Positions 19,771 through 27,279 of a stretch of DNA of 43,250 bases are shown here, one piece after another. Each line of letters opens with the position of its first letter. The stretch's first letter is position 1. The position numbers and the translations under genes are program-made. The stretch spans positions 1-43,250 of the forward strand of contig JAIMBE010000004.1 of assembly GCA_023511565.1 (NCBI GenBank), given 5' to 3'. The notes beneath the pieces are model-generated. The model did no database searches and was not told the origin of the DNA. It saw only the letters and a list, made by a program, of their open reading frames with translations. The DNA is from Bacillota bacterium (GTDB taxonomy: Bacteria; Acidobacteriota; Terriglobia; Acidiferrales; UBA7541).

Positions 19771-20011
19771 TCTGCGAGTCAATGCTGCTGGGTTCCACGG
19801 CCTGGGCGGCTGCGTGTGAAAAGGGTTGTGCTTTTTGCACGTTGGGTTCCAGAATTTTTTTGGGTTGCATCAAGATGGTGCAAACCGCATCAACTTGCGC
19901 TCTTCTCTGCGTTTAGAGAATTTCGCAACGCGATTTCCACAAACTTTTCGACATTTTTGTTGAAAACGCGCCTCCCCAGTCCGGCTTTTGACCGCCTCGG
20001 TCGTCGAGTGC
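19771..20011. other. AT-rich intergenic region with repeats
   Basis: About 240 bases, clearly richer in A and T than the flanking genes. It holds GCATCAA twice (near 19867 and 19887), a TTGCA/TGCAA pair around the first copy, GTGC-TTTTT-GCAC near 19828-19840, a run of seven T and the dyad at 19945-19966. No gene seen. Confidence 0.5.
19945..19966. promoter_or_regulatory. Inverted repeat upstream of the permease promoter
   Basis: TTTTCGAC (19945-19952) and GTTGAAAA (19959-19966) form an eight-pair stem (one G-T) around a six-base ATTTTT loop, 22 bases before the -35 of the permease promoter. It could be an operator site. Confidence 0.35.
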
Positions 20012-20017
20012 TACAGT
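19988..20017 (+). promoter_or_regulatory. Candidate promoter of the FtsX-type permease gene
   Basis: TTGACC (19988-19993, 5 of 6), an 18-base spacer and TACAGT (20012-20017, 4 of 6). The start of transcription would be near 20024, which rules out the GTG at 20020 and supports the ATG at 20041. Confidence 0.5.
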
Positions 20018-20040
20018 GAGTGTTTGCCGAGGCCGAGTGG

Positions 20041-21159
20041 ATGCCGGTCCGACCAGCGAACGGATTTTCCTATCGTCAATTTCTCTGGGCCAATCTGTGG
20101 ACGCGTCCAGTTCGCTCGGCGCTGACGATTGTTGCCATCGCTCTGCAGGTCTTCTTGGTGCTGTTCATCGTTGGCCTGTCCAGCGGGGTGGTGCGCGAAT
20201 GGGGCAAACGCGTCGAAGGTGTTGGCGCTGACCTGTTCGTCCAACCGCCCAATGCTTCGATTTTCTTCGCGTTTTCCAAAGCCATCATGGAGGAAACCCT
20301 GGCGGATCGACTGCTCGAGCTGCCCGATGTCGCCCAGGTCGCCCCGGTGCTGGTGGTGAACGATACCGCCGGGCTCAGTGTCATCTACGGCATCGACTAC
20401 CCCAGCTTCCATCGCTTGGGCCGGGGCTTTGAATTTCTTGCGGGCGGTCCCTTCCAGGCCGCCGACGAGGTGCTAGTCGACGACATTCGTGCGCGTGCCA
20501 GCGGCCTGCGCGTAGGTGACCGCATCGAGCTGCTCGGACACACATTTCGGGTTGCAGGCATTGTGCGGCACGGCAAGGGCGCGCGGTATTTCCTTCCGCT
20601 GCGCACCGCGCAAGAGATCGTGGGTGCGCAGGACCACATCTCGCTGATCTATGTTCGCAGCCACGGGGACACCGAAGCGACCCGCACCGCCCTCCTGACC
20701 CTGCTGCCCGGCTACACGGTGCGTTCGGTGGCCGAGTACATGACGTTGATGAATTCCGAAAATCTGCCCGAGCTGCAGCCGTTCGTTCACTCGATTGTCG
20801 GGATCGGTGTGGCCATCAGCTTCCTGGTCGTGCTGCTGACCATGCACACGCTGGTGCTCGAACGCACGCGTGAGATTGGTATCCTGAAGGCCCTGGGTGC
20901 CTCGAAACGCGGCATCAGCGGCCTGATTCTGGGTGAGACCCTGCTGCTGGTTGTGCTGGGCTGTGGACTCGGCCTGGTCGCGACCTATGCGGTGCGTGCC
21001 GTCCTGGCCCAGACGAACCCCACGCTCACTGTGCTGATTGACGGGGCCTGGATTCTGCGCGCCATTCTGCTGGCTGCGCTCGGGGCGACGGCCGGTGCGC
21101 TTTATCCCGCCTGGCGCGCTGCGGGTTTCGATCCGGTGGATGCGCTGGCCTATGAATGA
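20041..21159 (+). CDS. FtsX-type ABC transporter permease
   Basis: A 372-residue membrane protein of the MacB/LolC/DevC class. One N-terminal transmembrane segment (SALTIVAIALQVFLVLFIVG), a periplasmic MacB-like domain (about 50-250, with VAQVAPVLVVNDTAGLSVIY and HTFRVAGIVRHGKGARYFLP) and a C-terminal FtsX domain with three more segments. The coupling helix is recognisable in LERTREIGILKALGASKRGI. Such permeases need an ATPase subunit and often an adaptor protein; neither is adjacent, so it is an orphan here. The end YPAWRAAGFDPVDALAYE is the usual one. The start is set by the promoter and a GAGG before the ATG. Confidence 0.9.
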   Translation: MPVRPANGFSYRQFLWANLWTRPVRSALTIVAIALQVFLVLFIVGLSSGVVREWGKRVEGVGADLFVQPPNASIFFAFSKAIMEETLADRLLELPDVAQVAPVLVVNDTAGLSVIYGIDYPSFHRLGRGFEFLAGGPFQAADEVLVDDIRARASGLRVGDRIELLGHTFRVAGIVRHGKGARYFLPLRTAQEIVGAQDHISLIYVRSHGDTEATRTALLTLLPGYTVRSVAEYMTLMNSENLPELQPFVHSIVGIGVAISFLVVLLTMHTLVLERTREIGILKALGASKRGISGLILGETLLLVVLGCGLGLVATYAVRAVLAQTNPTLTVLIDGAWILRAILLAALGATAGALYPAWRAAGFDPVDALAYE

Positions 21160-21234
21160 TTTTTGCCGGTGCAAACCAGCGAGAAACGTGAGATGATGAC
21201 TTTCGGCCAGGCAACCTGCGGGCCGAGGTGGACC

Positions 21235-22005
21235 ATGAAACCATTGGTCAAGGCGCTGGCCTTGGTGTGTGTTGCATCGCTGCTGGCCTGGGCCGGCGAC
21301 CCGTGGAAAGAAAAGCCTTACACCGAATGGAACGAGAAAGATGTGCAAAAAGTACTGAACGATTCCCCCTGGGCGCGGACGGTGCGCGTTGCAGTGAGCT
21401 GGCGGCCGCTCCCGGTCGGTACGGAGATCGGTTCCGAAAACGGCGCGCCCGCACCACAACCTGCTGGGGTGCAGCCGGCCGGAGAGATGGGGCTGCCCAG
21501 CGCTGCTCCCGTGCAGTCCGGCGCTCCGCCGTCGCCTTCGGAGGTGGCGCTGCGCGTGCCCCAGGCGGAGTTCCTCATCCGTTGGGTTTCGTCGCTCACG
21601 GTACGCCAGGCCCTGGTGCGCAATGCCGAGCTGGCGGGCAATCCGCTCCCGGACCCCGGCCAGTTACTGCAAGCCCAGCCGGATTCCTTCCAGATTCTTG
21701 TGCTCGGCGCTGACCTGAGTCCCTTTGCTGGCGTCACCGAAGCCGAGTTGCAAGCACGAGCCGGGCTGCACGTCGGCAGTACGAAAAAGAAGGTGGCTCC
21801 GGTCGCCGTGCAGTTGCTCCGCAGCCAAGCCGGCGGGCGGTTGCAGGGTGTGCTCTTCCAGTTCCCCAGGCGCGAGGCCTCCGGCGAAGCCGTCGTACCG
21901 GCCAATGAAAAATCGCTGGAGTTTTTCTGCTCGGTCAAGTCTTTGAATCTGCGCGCCAAGTTCGACCCACGCAAGATGACCAATCGGGAAGGCGTCGATC
22001 TCTAA
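21235..22005 (+). CDS. Secreted protein of unknown function (Trp-rich N-terminus)
   Basis: 256 residues: signal peptide MKPLVKALALVCVASLLAWA, then DPWKEKPYTEWNEKDVQKVL and SPWARTVRVAVSW, an N-terminal motif with tryptophans at regular spacing. A Pro/Ala-rich linker (GAPAPQPAGVQPAGEMGLPS) follows, then a domain from about residue 100. I recall similar W-rich starts in secreted proteins of Acidobacteria, without a known role. GAGG precedes the ATG. It stands 75 bases after the permease and 52 before the next secreted protein, so an operon is possible. Confidence 0.75.
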   Translation: MKPLVKALALVCVASLLAWAGDPWKEKPYTEWNEKDVQKVLNDSPWARTVRVAVSWRPLPVGTEIGSENGAPAPQPAGVQPAGEMGLPSAAPVQSGAPPSPSEVALRVPQAEFLIRWVSSLTVRQALVRNAELAGNPLPDPGQLLQAQPDSFQILVLGADLSPFAGVTEAELQARAGLHVGSTKKKVAPVAVQLLRSQAGGRLQGVLFQFPRREASGEAVVPANEKSLEFFCSVKSLNLRAKFDPRKMTNREGVDL

Positions 22006-22057
22006 CGCAACGTGACCGCATCGAAGCCATCTCCAGAAGCACGGCACGGGAGGATCT

Positions 22058-22717
22058 ATGCAGAGGCAAAAGCTGACCCTGGCCTGTTGGTTGACTCTGA
22101 TCTGCTGTGCATCGGTCTGGGCGGAGCTCCCAGCACAGGGCCCCCAACTGCGCGGTGTCTGGTCTCCGAAGGTCGGCGGGGGTGCCGTTTATGAGATCCA
22201 CCATCCACAGCATGGCAAGACGCAGTTCGAGTTTGCAGTCGTCGGGGAGGAAAAAGTCGTCGGGAAAACCGCATACTGGGTGGAGATGCGTATGACACAG
22301 TCCGAGGAAGGCCGTTTGGTGATCAAATCCTTGGTTGTGTTTGAGGCACAAAAACCCGACGTGCTGCGAATGATCATGCAGAGTGGGGATGAGCCGCCGA
22401 TGGAGATCCCCGTTCTGATGCAGCGGAACACGAGCCAGCCGGGCGGGCCCGTGCCTCAGGACATCCGCGCCGTTGCCGAGCACCTGGGCACCGAAACAGT
22501 CACCACACCGGCCGGCTCGTTCACCTGCGACCACTTCCGCATGAAAGATGGCACTGCCGATGTCTGGATCTCCCAGCAGGTGGCTCCCTACGGGATTGTG
22601 AAGATGACCGGCCGCGACGGCTCCATGACGCTGCTCAAGCTGCTCGAGGGCGAACGCTCGCAGATTCGCAGCGAGCCGCAAAAGATGCCCCTGATGCCTG
22701 GCCTGCCGCCACCGTAG
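22058..22717 (+). CDS. Secreted protein of unknown function
   Basis: 219 residues with a signal peptide (KLTLACWLTLICCASVWA) and a mature domain built mostly of beta strands, such as GGAVYEIHHPQHGKTQFEF, KTAYWVEMRM and TPAGSFTCDHFRMKDGTADV. The TVTTPAGSFTCDHF and TADVWISQQVAPYGIVKMTG pattern is seen in outer-membrane-associated beta proteins related to DUF3108; this is a weak resemblance. GGGAGGAT lies before the ATG at 22058. Convergent with the next gene. Confidence 0.75.
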   Translation: MQRQKLTLACWLTLICCASVWAELPAQGPQLRGVWSPKVGGGAVYEIHHPQHGKTQFEFAVVGEEKVVGKTAYWVEMRMTQSEEGRLVIKSLVVFEAQKPDVLRMIMQSGDEPPMEIPVLMQRNTSQPGGPVPQDIRAVAEHLGTETVTTPAGSFTCDHFRMKDGTADVWISQQVAPYGIVKMTGRDGSMTLLKLLEGERSQIRSEPQKMPLMPGLPPP

Positions 22718-22811
22718 CCTGTGGGACTTCGTTTCGCGGTCGGACTTTCCTGTTCCTGCAGGGCTGCGGAGCTAACCCTGGCATGCCCGCGTGACCCCGT
22801 TTGTACAGCGG

Positions 22812-23303
22812 CTATCGGCCGGTGAGCAGGCGGCCGGACGGAAGGCAGTGGCTGCGGTACTCCACTTCGAGCTGATCCTGCGCCCGCTCCACTTCGCGCA
22901 GCGCCCGGGTGATTGTCCGGAGCGGAAATTCGATGGAGACGGACTTCTCCGGGGAGTCGACCTCCACAATCAGCTTCTGGCCGCGCTTTTCGATGTGTAC
23001 ACGCTTCTGGATCTGCTCGACCTCAGCCAGCACGAAATCCGGGGTCGTTTCCAGCTGTTGCACGGCCTCGATCGCGGCCGGCAGCAGCTGGCGCGCTTCG
23101 GGTGGCAGTTGAGGAACGCTGGCTTTGGGGATCCATTTCATCGCCAGCGGCAGCGGTGCGGCCGGCAGAAACAGGTTCCGGTCCTCGCCCGCGGGATGGT
23201 GCGTGCGCACCCGGACAATCACCGCCCCCTCGCTGTAGGCCAGTACGCCGACCATCACGACGGTCCCCAGCAAACCCAGCAGGAGTTTCCCCACCAGCGC
23301 CAT
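22812..23303 (-). CDS. Membrane-anchored protein with a VxVxxPxxxI-type strand domain
   Basis: 163 residues. An N-terminal hydrophobic segment (GKLLLGLLGTVVMVGVLAY) would be a signal anchor. The rest includes GAVIVRVRTHHPAGEDRNLF, PDFVLAEVEQIQKRVHIEKR and GQKLIVEVDSPEKSVSIEFP, a layout like that of the upstream gene product, which suggests a shared fold. The ATG at 23303 is chosen because GGGGAAG is just upstream; a GTG seven codons earlier is possible. It is the second gene of the operon begun by 23376-23948, 72 bases downstream. Confidence 0.72.
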   Translation of the reverse strand: MALVGKLLLGLLGTVVMVGVLAYSEGAVIVRVRTHHPAGEDRNLFLPAAPLPLAMKWIPKASVPQLPPEARQLLPAAIEAVQQLETTPDFVLAEVEQIQKRVHIEKRGQKLIVEVDSPEKSVSIEFPLRTITRALREVERAQDQLEVEYRSHCLPSGRLLTGR

Positions 23304-23375
23304 GGTGGCTTCCCCGTTCGGCACTAGGTTACGCCCCGCCGGCCCGGAGCCGCAGAATTGACCGTACGCGCACGA

Positions 23376-23948
23376 TCAATCCTGTGTGCTGCGGGTGTCG
23401 ACCCACACGCGCACCGACTCTTTCTGTTCACGCACATCGACAATGACGATGTCGCCATGCGCGGCCAGCGCCCGCAGTGCAGCGGCTACGTTCAGCTCGT
23501 TGGGGTCTTCGGTGTCAAGCAGCGCCTCGACCACGGCCATGGGCACGGTCGCATCGACCGTGGTTCCGTTCTTGCCCCGGACTTCGACCCGCAGGTAGCC
23601 TCCCTGCTTGGCCACCCGAACGTTTTCCTTTTCGCTCTCGACGGTCAGGAATTCACCGTCGCGCGTTGTTTTCAGGGCTTCCACGATGGCGCGGATGTCC
23701 ACCTCATGCAGACCGCGGTGATGGATGCGCAGCCTGCCCCCGCGCAGTTCGTGGGTGTGGATGGCGGGCAGGACTTTTTCCGCCAGAGACAGCGGCAGGT
23801 TGATGCGTACCTTTTCACCTTGGCCGTCGGATGCGTCTACGCGGACGTGCAGCCAGCGCTCGTCCTGCGCCAGCGCCGCGGCGGGAGCTGTCAGCGCAAG
23901 TCCCGCAAACAATGCCAGCACGGCAAAGAGCCTTCGTGTGGGTCGCAT
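23376..23948 (-). CDS. Secreted protein with two copies of a strand-rich repeat
   Basis: 190 residues. A signal peptide (LFAVLALFAGLALTAPAAAL) is followed by two related copies of one module. The first, from about 31 to 109, reads WLHVRVDASDGQGEKVRINL, PLSLAEKVLPAIHTHELRGG, IRAIVEALKTTRDGEFLTVE. The second, 112 to 185, reads YLRVEVRGKNGTTVDATVP, MAVVEALL, LNVAAALRALAAHGDIVIVD. They share V-x-V, then a polar turn, then a helix L-x-A-L and a D/E-V-x-V close. I do not know the family; it recalls SHOCT-like domains of the YvlB/DUF2089 type. AGGAGGGA precedes the ATG, and an ECF-like promoter lies upstream. Confidence 0.75.
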   Translation of the reverse strand: MRPTRRLFAVLALFAGLALTAPAAALAQDERWLHVRVDASDGQGEKVRINLPLSLAEKVLPAIHTHELRGGRLRIHHRGLHEVDIRAIVEALKTTRDGEFLTVESEKENVRVAKQGGYLRVEVRGKNGTTVDATVPMAVVEALLDTEDPNELNVAAALRALAAHGDIVIVDVREQKESVRVWVDTRSTQD

Positions 23949-23972
23949 TGGGCTGTCCCTCCTTCACAAAAG

Positions 23973-24000
23973 CGTACGCAGTCTTCCGCAGAAAAGTTCC
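23973..24000 (-). promoter_or_regulatory. ECF-sigma-type promoter candidate
   Basis: On the minus strand GGAAC (24000-23996) is followed after 17 bases by CGTACG (23978-23973), the layout of many ECF sigma promoters (GGAAC, 16-17 bases, CGT). It lies 24 bases before the ATG of the duplicated secreted protein, with AGGAGGGA in the leader. No ECF factor is visible in the window. Confidence 0.45.
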
Positions 24001-24105
24001 CCTCCCGTAGGAGGCGCACTGCGGTGCCGAGTTGTGCAGCAGGGAAGGGAACAGCGACCGGTCAGACTCCGCAGCAGAAGGCAACGATCAAGACAGGACT
24101 GTGAG

Positions 24106-24167
24106 GAAAAAAATAGCGGCGGCCGGGTCCTCGCCTGAGGGATTCCCGAAATTTCCCGGCCGCCGCC
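24106..24167 (-). terminator. Rho-independent terminator of the FAS1 gene
   Basis: A perfect 12-base inverted repeat (24116-24127 with 24155-24166, GCGGCGGCCGGG and CCCGGCCGCCGC) closes a loop that holds its own small CCTC/GAGG hairpin, and on the minus strand is followed by TATTTTTTT (24115-24107). This is the strongest terminator in the window and stands seven bases after the FAS1 stop. Confidence 0.88.
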
Positions 24168-24173
24168 TTGACT

Positions 24174-24704
24174 CTAGTTGTCCTGAGGCAGGACAACCGA
24201 GTCAATCACGTGGATGACACCGTTCGAGCAGAGAATGTCGGTCTTCACCACTCGTGCGTTGTCCAACAGGACGTTCGAGCCAGCCTTGATGCTGACGCGC
24301 AGCGAGCCGCCCTGTACTGTCTTCAGGTTGCTCTGCTTGACCACGTCGGCGGCGAGCAGTTTGCCCGGCACCACGTGGTAGGTCAGGATGGCCGTCAGCC
24401 GTGCCTTGTTCTCGGGCTTGAGCAGCGCGTCCAGCGTGCCCGCCGGCAACTTGGCAAACGCCTCGTCGGTCGGCGCAAACACGGTGAACGGTCCCTTGCC
24501 CTTCAGTGTCTCCACCAGCCCGGCCGCTTCCAGTGCCTTGACCAGCGTTGTGAACTGCCCGGCCGCCACCGCCGTGTCGACGATGTCGCGCTCCGGGATT
24601 GGTGTCGGAGCCGTGTTGGCCGCCACGCCCGCAACCAGCAGGGTCAGGCCAACCAACCCGCCCAGCAACATCCCCCAAAACGTATTGCCACAAAGATCGA
24701 ACAT
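24174..24704 (-). CDS. Fasciclin (FAS1) domain secreted protein
   Basis: 176 residues. An N-terminal signal/anchor segment ([20 protein letters not shown]) and one complete FAS1 domain (residues about 40-175): [60 protein letters not shown] and the end [16 protein letters not shown]1 domains are adhesion modules; in bacteria single-domain secreted forms have unclear roles. AAGGAGGA lies before the ATG at 24704. It follows DUF378 by 73 bases on the same strand, and a strong terminator follows it. Confidence 0.95.
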   Translation of the reverse strand: MFDLCGNTFWGMLLGGLVGLTLLVAGVAANTAPTPIPERDIVDTAVAAGQFTTLVKALEAAGLVETLKGKGPFTVFAPTDEAFAKLPAGTLDALLKPENKARLTAILTYHVVPGKLLAADVVKQSNLKTVQGGSLRVSIKAGSNVLLDNARVVKTDILCSNGVIHVIDSVVLPQDN

Positions 24705-24777
24705 GGAGTTCCTCCTTCGTTTTTGTTTTCGTAGCTGTTTGGAGAAAATTTTGCGCGCAACGGCTTCTGGACTCCCC

Positions 24778-25020
24778 TCAGCGCCCACGGGCCGTTTGCG
24801 TCTGGCCGTGCCACCGCTGGCGGATGGACCGCCAGAACAGGATCGAATAGACCCCAGCCAGACCGACCAAGATGTAGACCACAGAACTGATGGCTGAGGT
24901 CTCGCCGAAGCGCAGGCCAAAGAGCGCGGCGACCAGATCGAAGCCGGCCACGCCGACCAGCCCCCAGTTCAGCGCGCCGACTAGAACCAGTACAACGACG
25001 ATAACGTCGAGCGTTCGCAT
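24778..25020 (-). CDS. DUF378 small membrane protein
   Basis: 80 residues with two transmembrane segments: [20 protein letters not shown] and [20 protein letters not shown]. The LNWGLVG and the DLVAALFG that follows are the DUF378 signature. The tail [14 protein letters not shown] is basic and soluble. GGGAGGAC precedes the ATG at 25020. It is the first gene of a two-gene unit with the FAS1 protein, read from a strong promoter and divergent from the XRE-cupin regulator. Function unknown. Confidence 0.92.
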   Translation of the reverse strand: MRTLDVIVVVLVLVGALNWGLVGVAGFDLVAALFGLRFGETSAISSVVYILVGLAGVYSILFWRSIRQRWHGQTQTARGR

Positions 25021-25067
25021 TAGGCGTCCTCCCTCGCGGTGTCATCTGTCCAGCTCTTTCGCTTGTG

Positions 25068-25095
25068 ATTATAATTCAAAATATCTTGACTTCAA
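25068..25095 (-). promoter_or_regulatory. Promoter of the DUF378-FAS1 unit
   Basis: A perfect -10 TATAAT (25073-25068 on the minus strand) with TTGAAG (25095-25090, 4 of 6) at a 16-base spacing. Its -35 is inside the CTTGA-CT-TCAAG dyad at 25085-25096, so a protein bound there would block it. Confidence 0.7.
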
Positions 25096-25162
25096 GTAAA
25101 AAAGCGTTCACACTAATTAGTCATGTGAAACAGAGTCAAAATCCGACCCGTTCGTTTGACTC
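25085..25162. promoter_or_regulatory. Cluster of dyads in the XRE/DUF378 divergent region
   Basis: Four inverted repeats lie in 78 bases: CTTGA-2-TCAAG (25085-25096); TTCACA-11-TGTGAA (25107-25112 and 25124-25129), which encloses the perfect palindrome ACTAATTAGT (25112-25121); and GAGTCAAA-14-TTTGACTC (25133-25140 and 25155-25162), the last only 24 bases from the XRE start. Such arrays usually mark regulator binding sites; the adjacent XRE-cupin protein is the natural candidate. Confidence 0.55.
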
Positions 25163-25186
25163 TCAATCAAATGCAGTGAGGTCCCC

Positions 25187-25774
25187 ATGCTCTCCCCAAC
25201 CCTGGAACACGGTTTGCGACGTTACGCCATCGGGGAAAAGCTGCGCGCACTGCGCCTGCGCAAAAAGATGGGCCTGGTCGAGCTTGGCCGGCACACCGGG
25301 CTTTCCCCCGCGTTGCTCTCCAAACTCGAGCGTGGACGGTTGTTTCCCACGCTGCCCACCTTGCTGCGCATCGCAATGGTTTTCAGCGTCGGCCTGGAAT
25401 ACTTCTTCACCGAAGACCCTCGGCGCCATATCGTGGCCATCGTGCGGCGCCGGGATCGCATCCGCCTGCCCGAACGGCAGGATGCGCGCACGCCGGCCTT
25501 CTTTTTTGAATCGCTGGACTATCCGGCAACCGAGCGGAAGTTGAACGCCTACTGGGCGGAGTTCCGGCCGGTGCCGCCGGAGAAGCAGAAACCCCACACC
25601 CATCCCGGTGTCGAGTTCCTCTACGTGATTCGTGGCCTGTTGGCGCTGCGCATCCGCGACGAAGAGCATCTGCTGGCCGCCGGGGATTCCATCTATTTTG
25701 ATTCCTCGCTGCCGCACAGCTACCGCCGCCACGGTCGCCAGCCGTGCGCCGCCTTGGTGGTCACCACGCCCTGA
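25187..25774 (+). CDS. XRE-family regulator with C-terminal cupin domain
   Basis: 195 residues: an N-terminal helix-turn-helix of the Cro/C1 type (GEKLRALRLRKKMGLVELGR then TGLSPALLSKLERGRLFP, about 15-70) and a C-terminal cupin (about 125-193, with THPGVEFLYVIRGLLALRI and GDSIYFDSSLPHSYRR). This layout is shared by PuuR- and SinR-like sensors that respond to small ligands through the cupin. GAGG is near the ATG at 25187. It is divergent from DUF378-FAS1, whose promoter is covered with dyads, so it probably controls that pair and itself. Confidence 0.93.
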   Translation: MLSPTLEHGLRRYAIGEKLRALRLRKKMGLVELGRHTGLSPALLSKLERGRLFPTLPTLLRIAMVFSVGLEYFFTEDPRRHIVAIVRRRDRIRLPERQDARTPAFFFESLDYPATERKLNAYWAEFRPVPPEKQKPHTHPGVEFLYVIRGLLALRIRDEEHLLAAGDSIYFDSSLPHSYRRHGRQPCAALVVTTP

Positions 25775-25876
25775 AGCCGATTGCGCCCGGGCCGCTGGGT
25801 TTCGGTCACCCGAGCGAATTTTCCGCTGGCGTCGGCCGACGCACTGGCTACAATGCGCCCTCGGGAGGCTGCTTCG

Positions 25877-27238
25877 ATGTCAGCAAAATACCGGGTTCGC
25901 TTGCTGGTGGTGGTCCCGCTCTTGTTTTTTGTGCTGCCGGCGTTTGCTCAGGTGCCGGCGTCGGACTTCGTGTCCCGCGCGGAGGAATACCTGGCGGCCC
26001 AGATGCGCGTGAACCGGTTCATGGGCACGGTTCTGGTGGCGCACCGAGGTGAAATTCTGCTGCGGAAGGGCTACGGGTTTGCCGACCTGGAACACACCAT
26101 TCCCAACACACCGATCACGAAATTCCGTATCGGTTCGCTGACCAAGGCGTTCACGGCCGCCGCCATTCTGCTGCTCGAACAGCAGGGCCGGCTGCGCGTG
26201 CAGGATTCCATTTGCAGCTTCCTCGACCCGTGTCCGCCGGCCTGGCAGACGATCACGTTGCACCATCTGCTCACGCACACCTCAGGCATTCCGAATTTCA
26301 CCAGCTTCCCGGACTATGCCGAGAAGATGGCGCTGCCCTGCCCGGTCCGCTGCACGATCGATCGCTTTCGCGATCGTCCACTCGAATTTGTTCCGGGCGA
26401 GCGCTGGGCCTACAGCAACTCCGGCTACATCCTGCTGGGTTATGTGATTGAGAAGGTTTCGGGCCAGCCCTATGAACGGTTTCTGCGGGATCGGATTCTC
26501 GAACCGCTTGAGCTGGACGATACCGGCTACGATCACACCGAAACGATTCTGCCCCATCGCGCCCGCGGCTACAGCCGCGAAGGCGAGCAACTGCGCAACG
26601 CCCGCTTTCTCGACATGACCATCCCGCATGCCGCCGGTGCCCTGTATTCCACCGTCGAAGACCTCTATCGCTGGGAGCAGTCGTTCTACACCGACCTGTT
26701 GCTCCCCGCACCGGTGCGGGAGCGCCTGTTCACCCCGGTGCAGAACGACTACGCCTACGGCTGGGGGGTGCGACAACAGTTCGACCGCAAACTGATCGGC
26801 CACGGTGGAGGCATCAACGGCTTTTCGGCATTCCTGGCGCGGTATCCCGAGGAGCGGGTCACGATCATCGTGCTCAGCAACGTGGAGCAGGCCAACGCCG
26901 GCCGCATTGCGCGCGATTTGGCGGCGATTCTGTTCGGGGCTACCTACGAGCTGCCGCGCGAACGCACGGCCATCGAACTGCCGACGGATGTCTTGGAACG
27001 CTACGTGGGCCGTTACCAGTCCGAAGCTCTGACTCTGGAAATCACCCGGGAAGGGAACCGGCTGTTTGCGCAGGCCGCTGGGCAGCCCAAGCTGGAAATC
27101 TTCGCCGAAGCGGAAGACAGGTTTTTCCTGCGCGCGGTGGACGCTCAGCTCACGTTCCACCGAGACGCCGCGGGCAAAGTCATCGGCCTGGAACTTGTGC
27201 AGGCCGGGACGAAACTCACGCTGCGGCGCATCGAATAG
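25877..27238 (+). CDS. Serine hydrolase of the beta-lactamase/PBP (SxxK) family, secreted
   Basis: 453 residues. Signal peptide (LLVVVPLLFFVLPAFAQ) followed by a class C-like serine hydrolase: Ser87 and Lys90 in RIGSLTKAF, YSNSGYILLGYVIEKVSG for the tyrosine motif, and HGGGINGF for the third motif. A C-terminal beta domain (about 355-453, LERYVGRYQSEALTLEITRE) is the lipocalin-like DUF3471 type. Cysteines in CSFLDPCPPAW and PCPVRCT could pair. Such proteins are esterases, D-aminopeptidases or penicillin-binding proteins; the substrate is not predictable. Start chosen at 25877: GGGAGG is upstream and a TACAAT (25849-25854) stands 22 bases before it. Upstream in-frame starts would hide the signal peptide. 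Confidence 0.9.
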   Translation: MSAKYRVRLLVVVPLLFFVLPAFAQVPASDFVSRAEEYLAAQMRVNRFMGTVLVAHRGEILLRKGYGFADLEHTIPNTPITKFRIGSLTKAFTAAAILLLEQQGRLRVQDSICSFLDPCPPAWQTITLHHLLTHTSGIPNFTSFPDYAEKMALPCPVRCTIDRFRDRPLEFVPGERWAYSNSGYILLGYVIEKVSGQPYERFLRDRILEPLELDDTGYDHTETILPHRARGYSREGEQLRNARFLDMTIPHAAGALYSTVEDLYRWEQSFYTDLLLPAPVRERLFTPVQNDYAYGWGVRQQFDRKLIGHGGGINGFSAFLARYPEERVTIIVLSNVEQANAGRIARDLAAILFGATYELPRERTAIELPTDVLERYVGRYQSEALTLEITREGNRLFAQAAGQPKLEIFAEAEDRFFLRAVDAQLTFHRDAAGKVIGLELVQAGTKLTLRRIE

Positions 27239-27279
27239 CCACGGCACGCTGCTGGCCCACTGGCTGTGGAGGTGAGTCC

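Noticed and set aside
19850..19862. T-run after the small secreted protein as a terminator
   Set aside because: No stable stem stands directly before it; only a four-base GTGC/GCAC hairpin some 15 bases upstream.
24837..25020. A prophage or toxin-antitoxin origin for the FAS1/DUF378/XRE locus
   Set aside because: The XRE protein has a cupin sensor, not a phage repressor layout, and neither partner resembles a toxin or phage protein.
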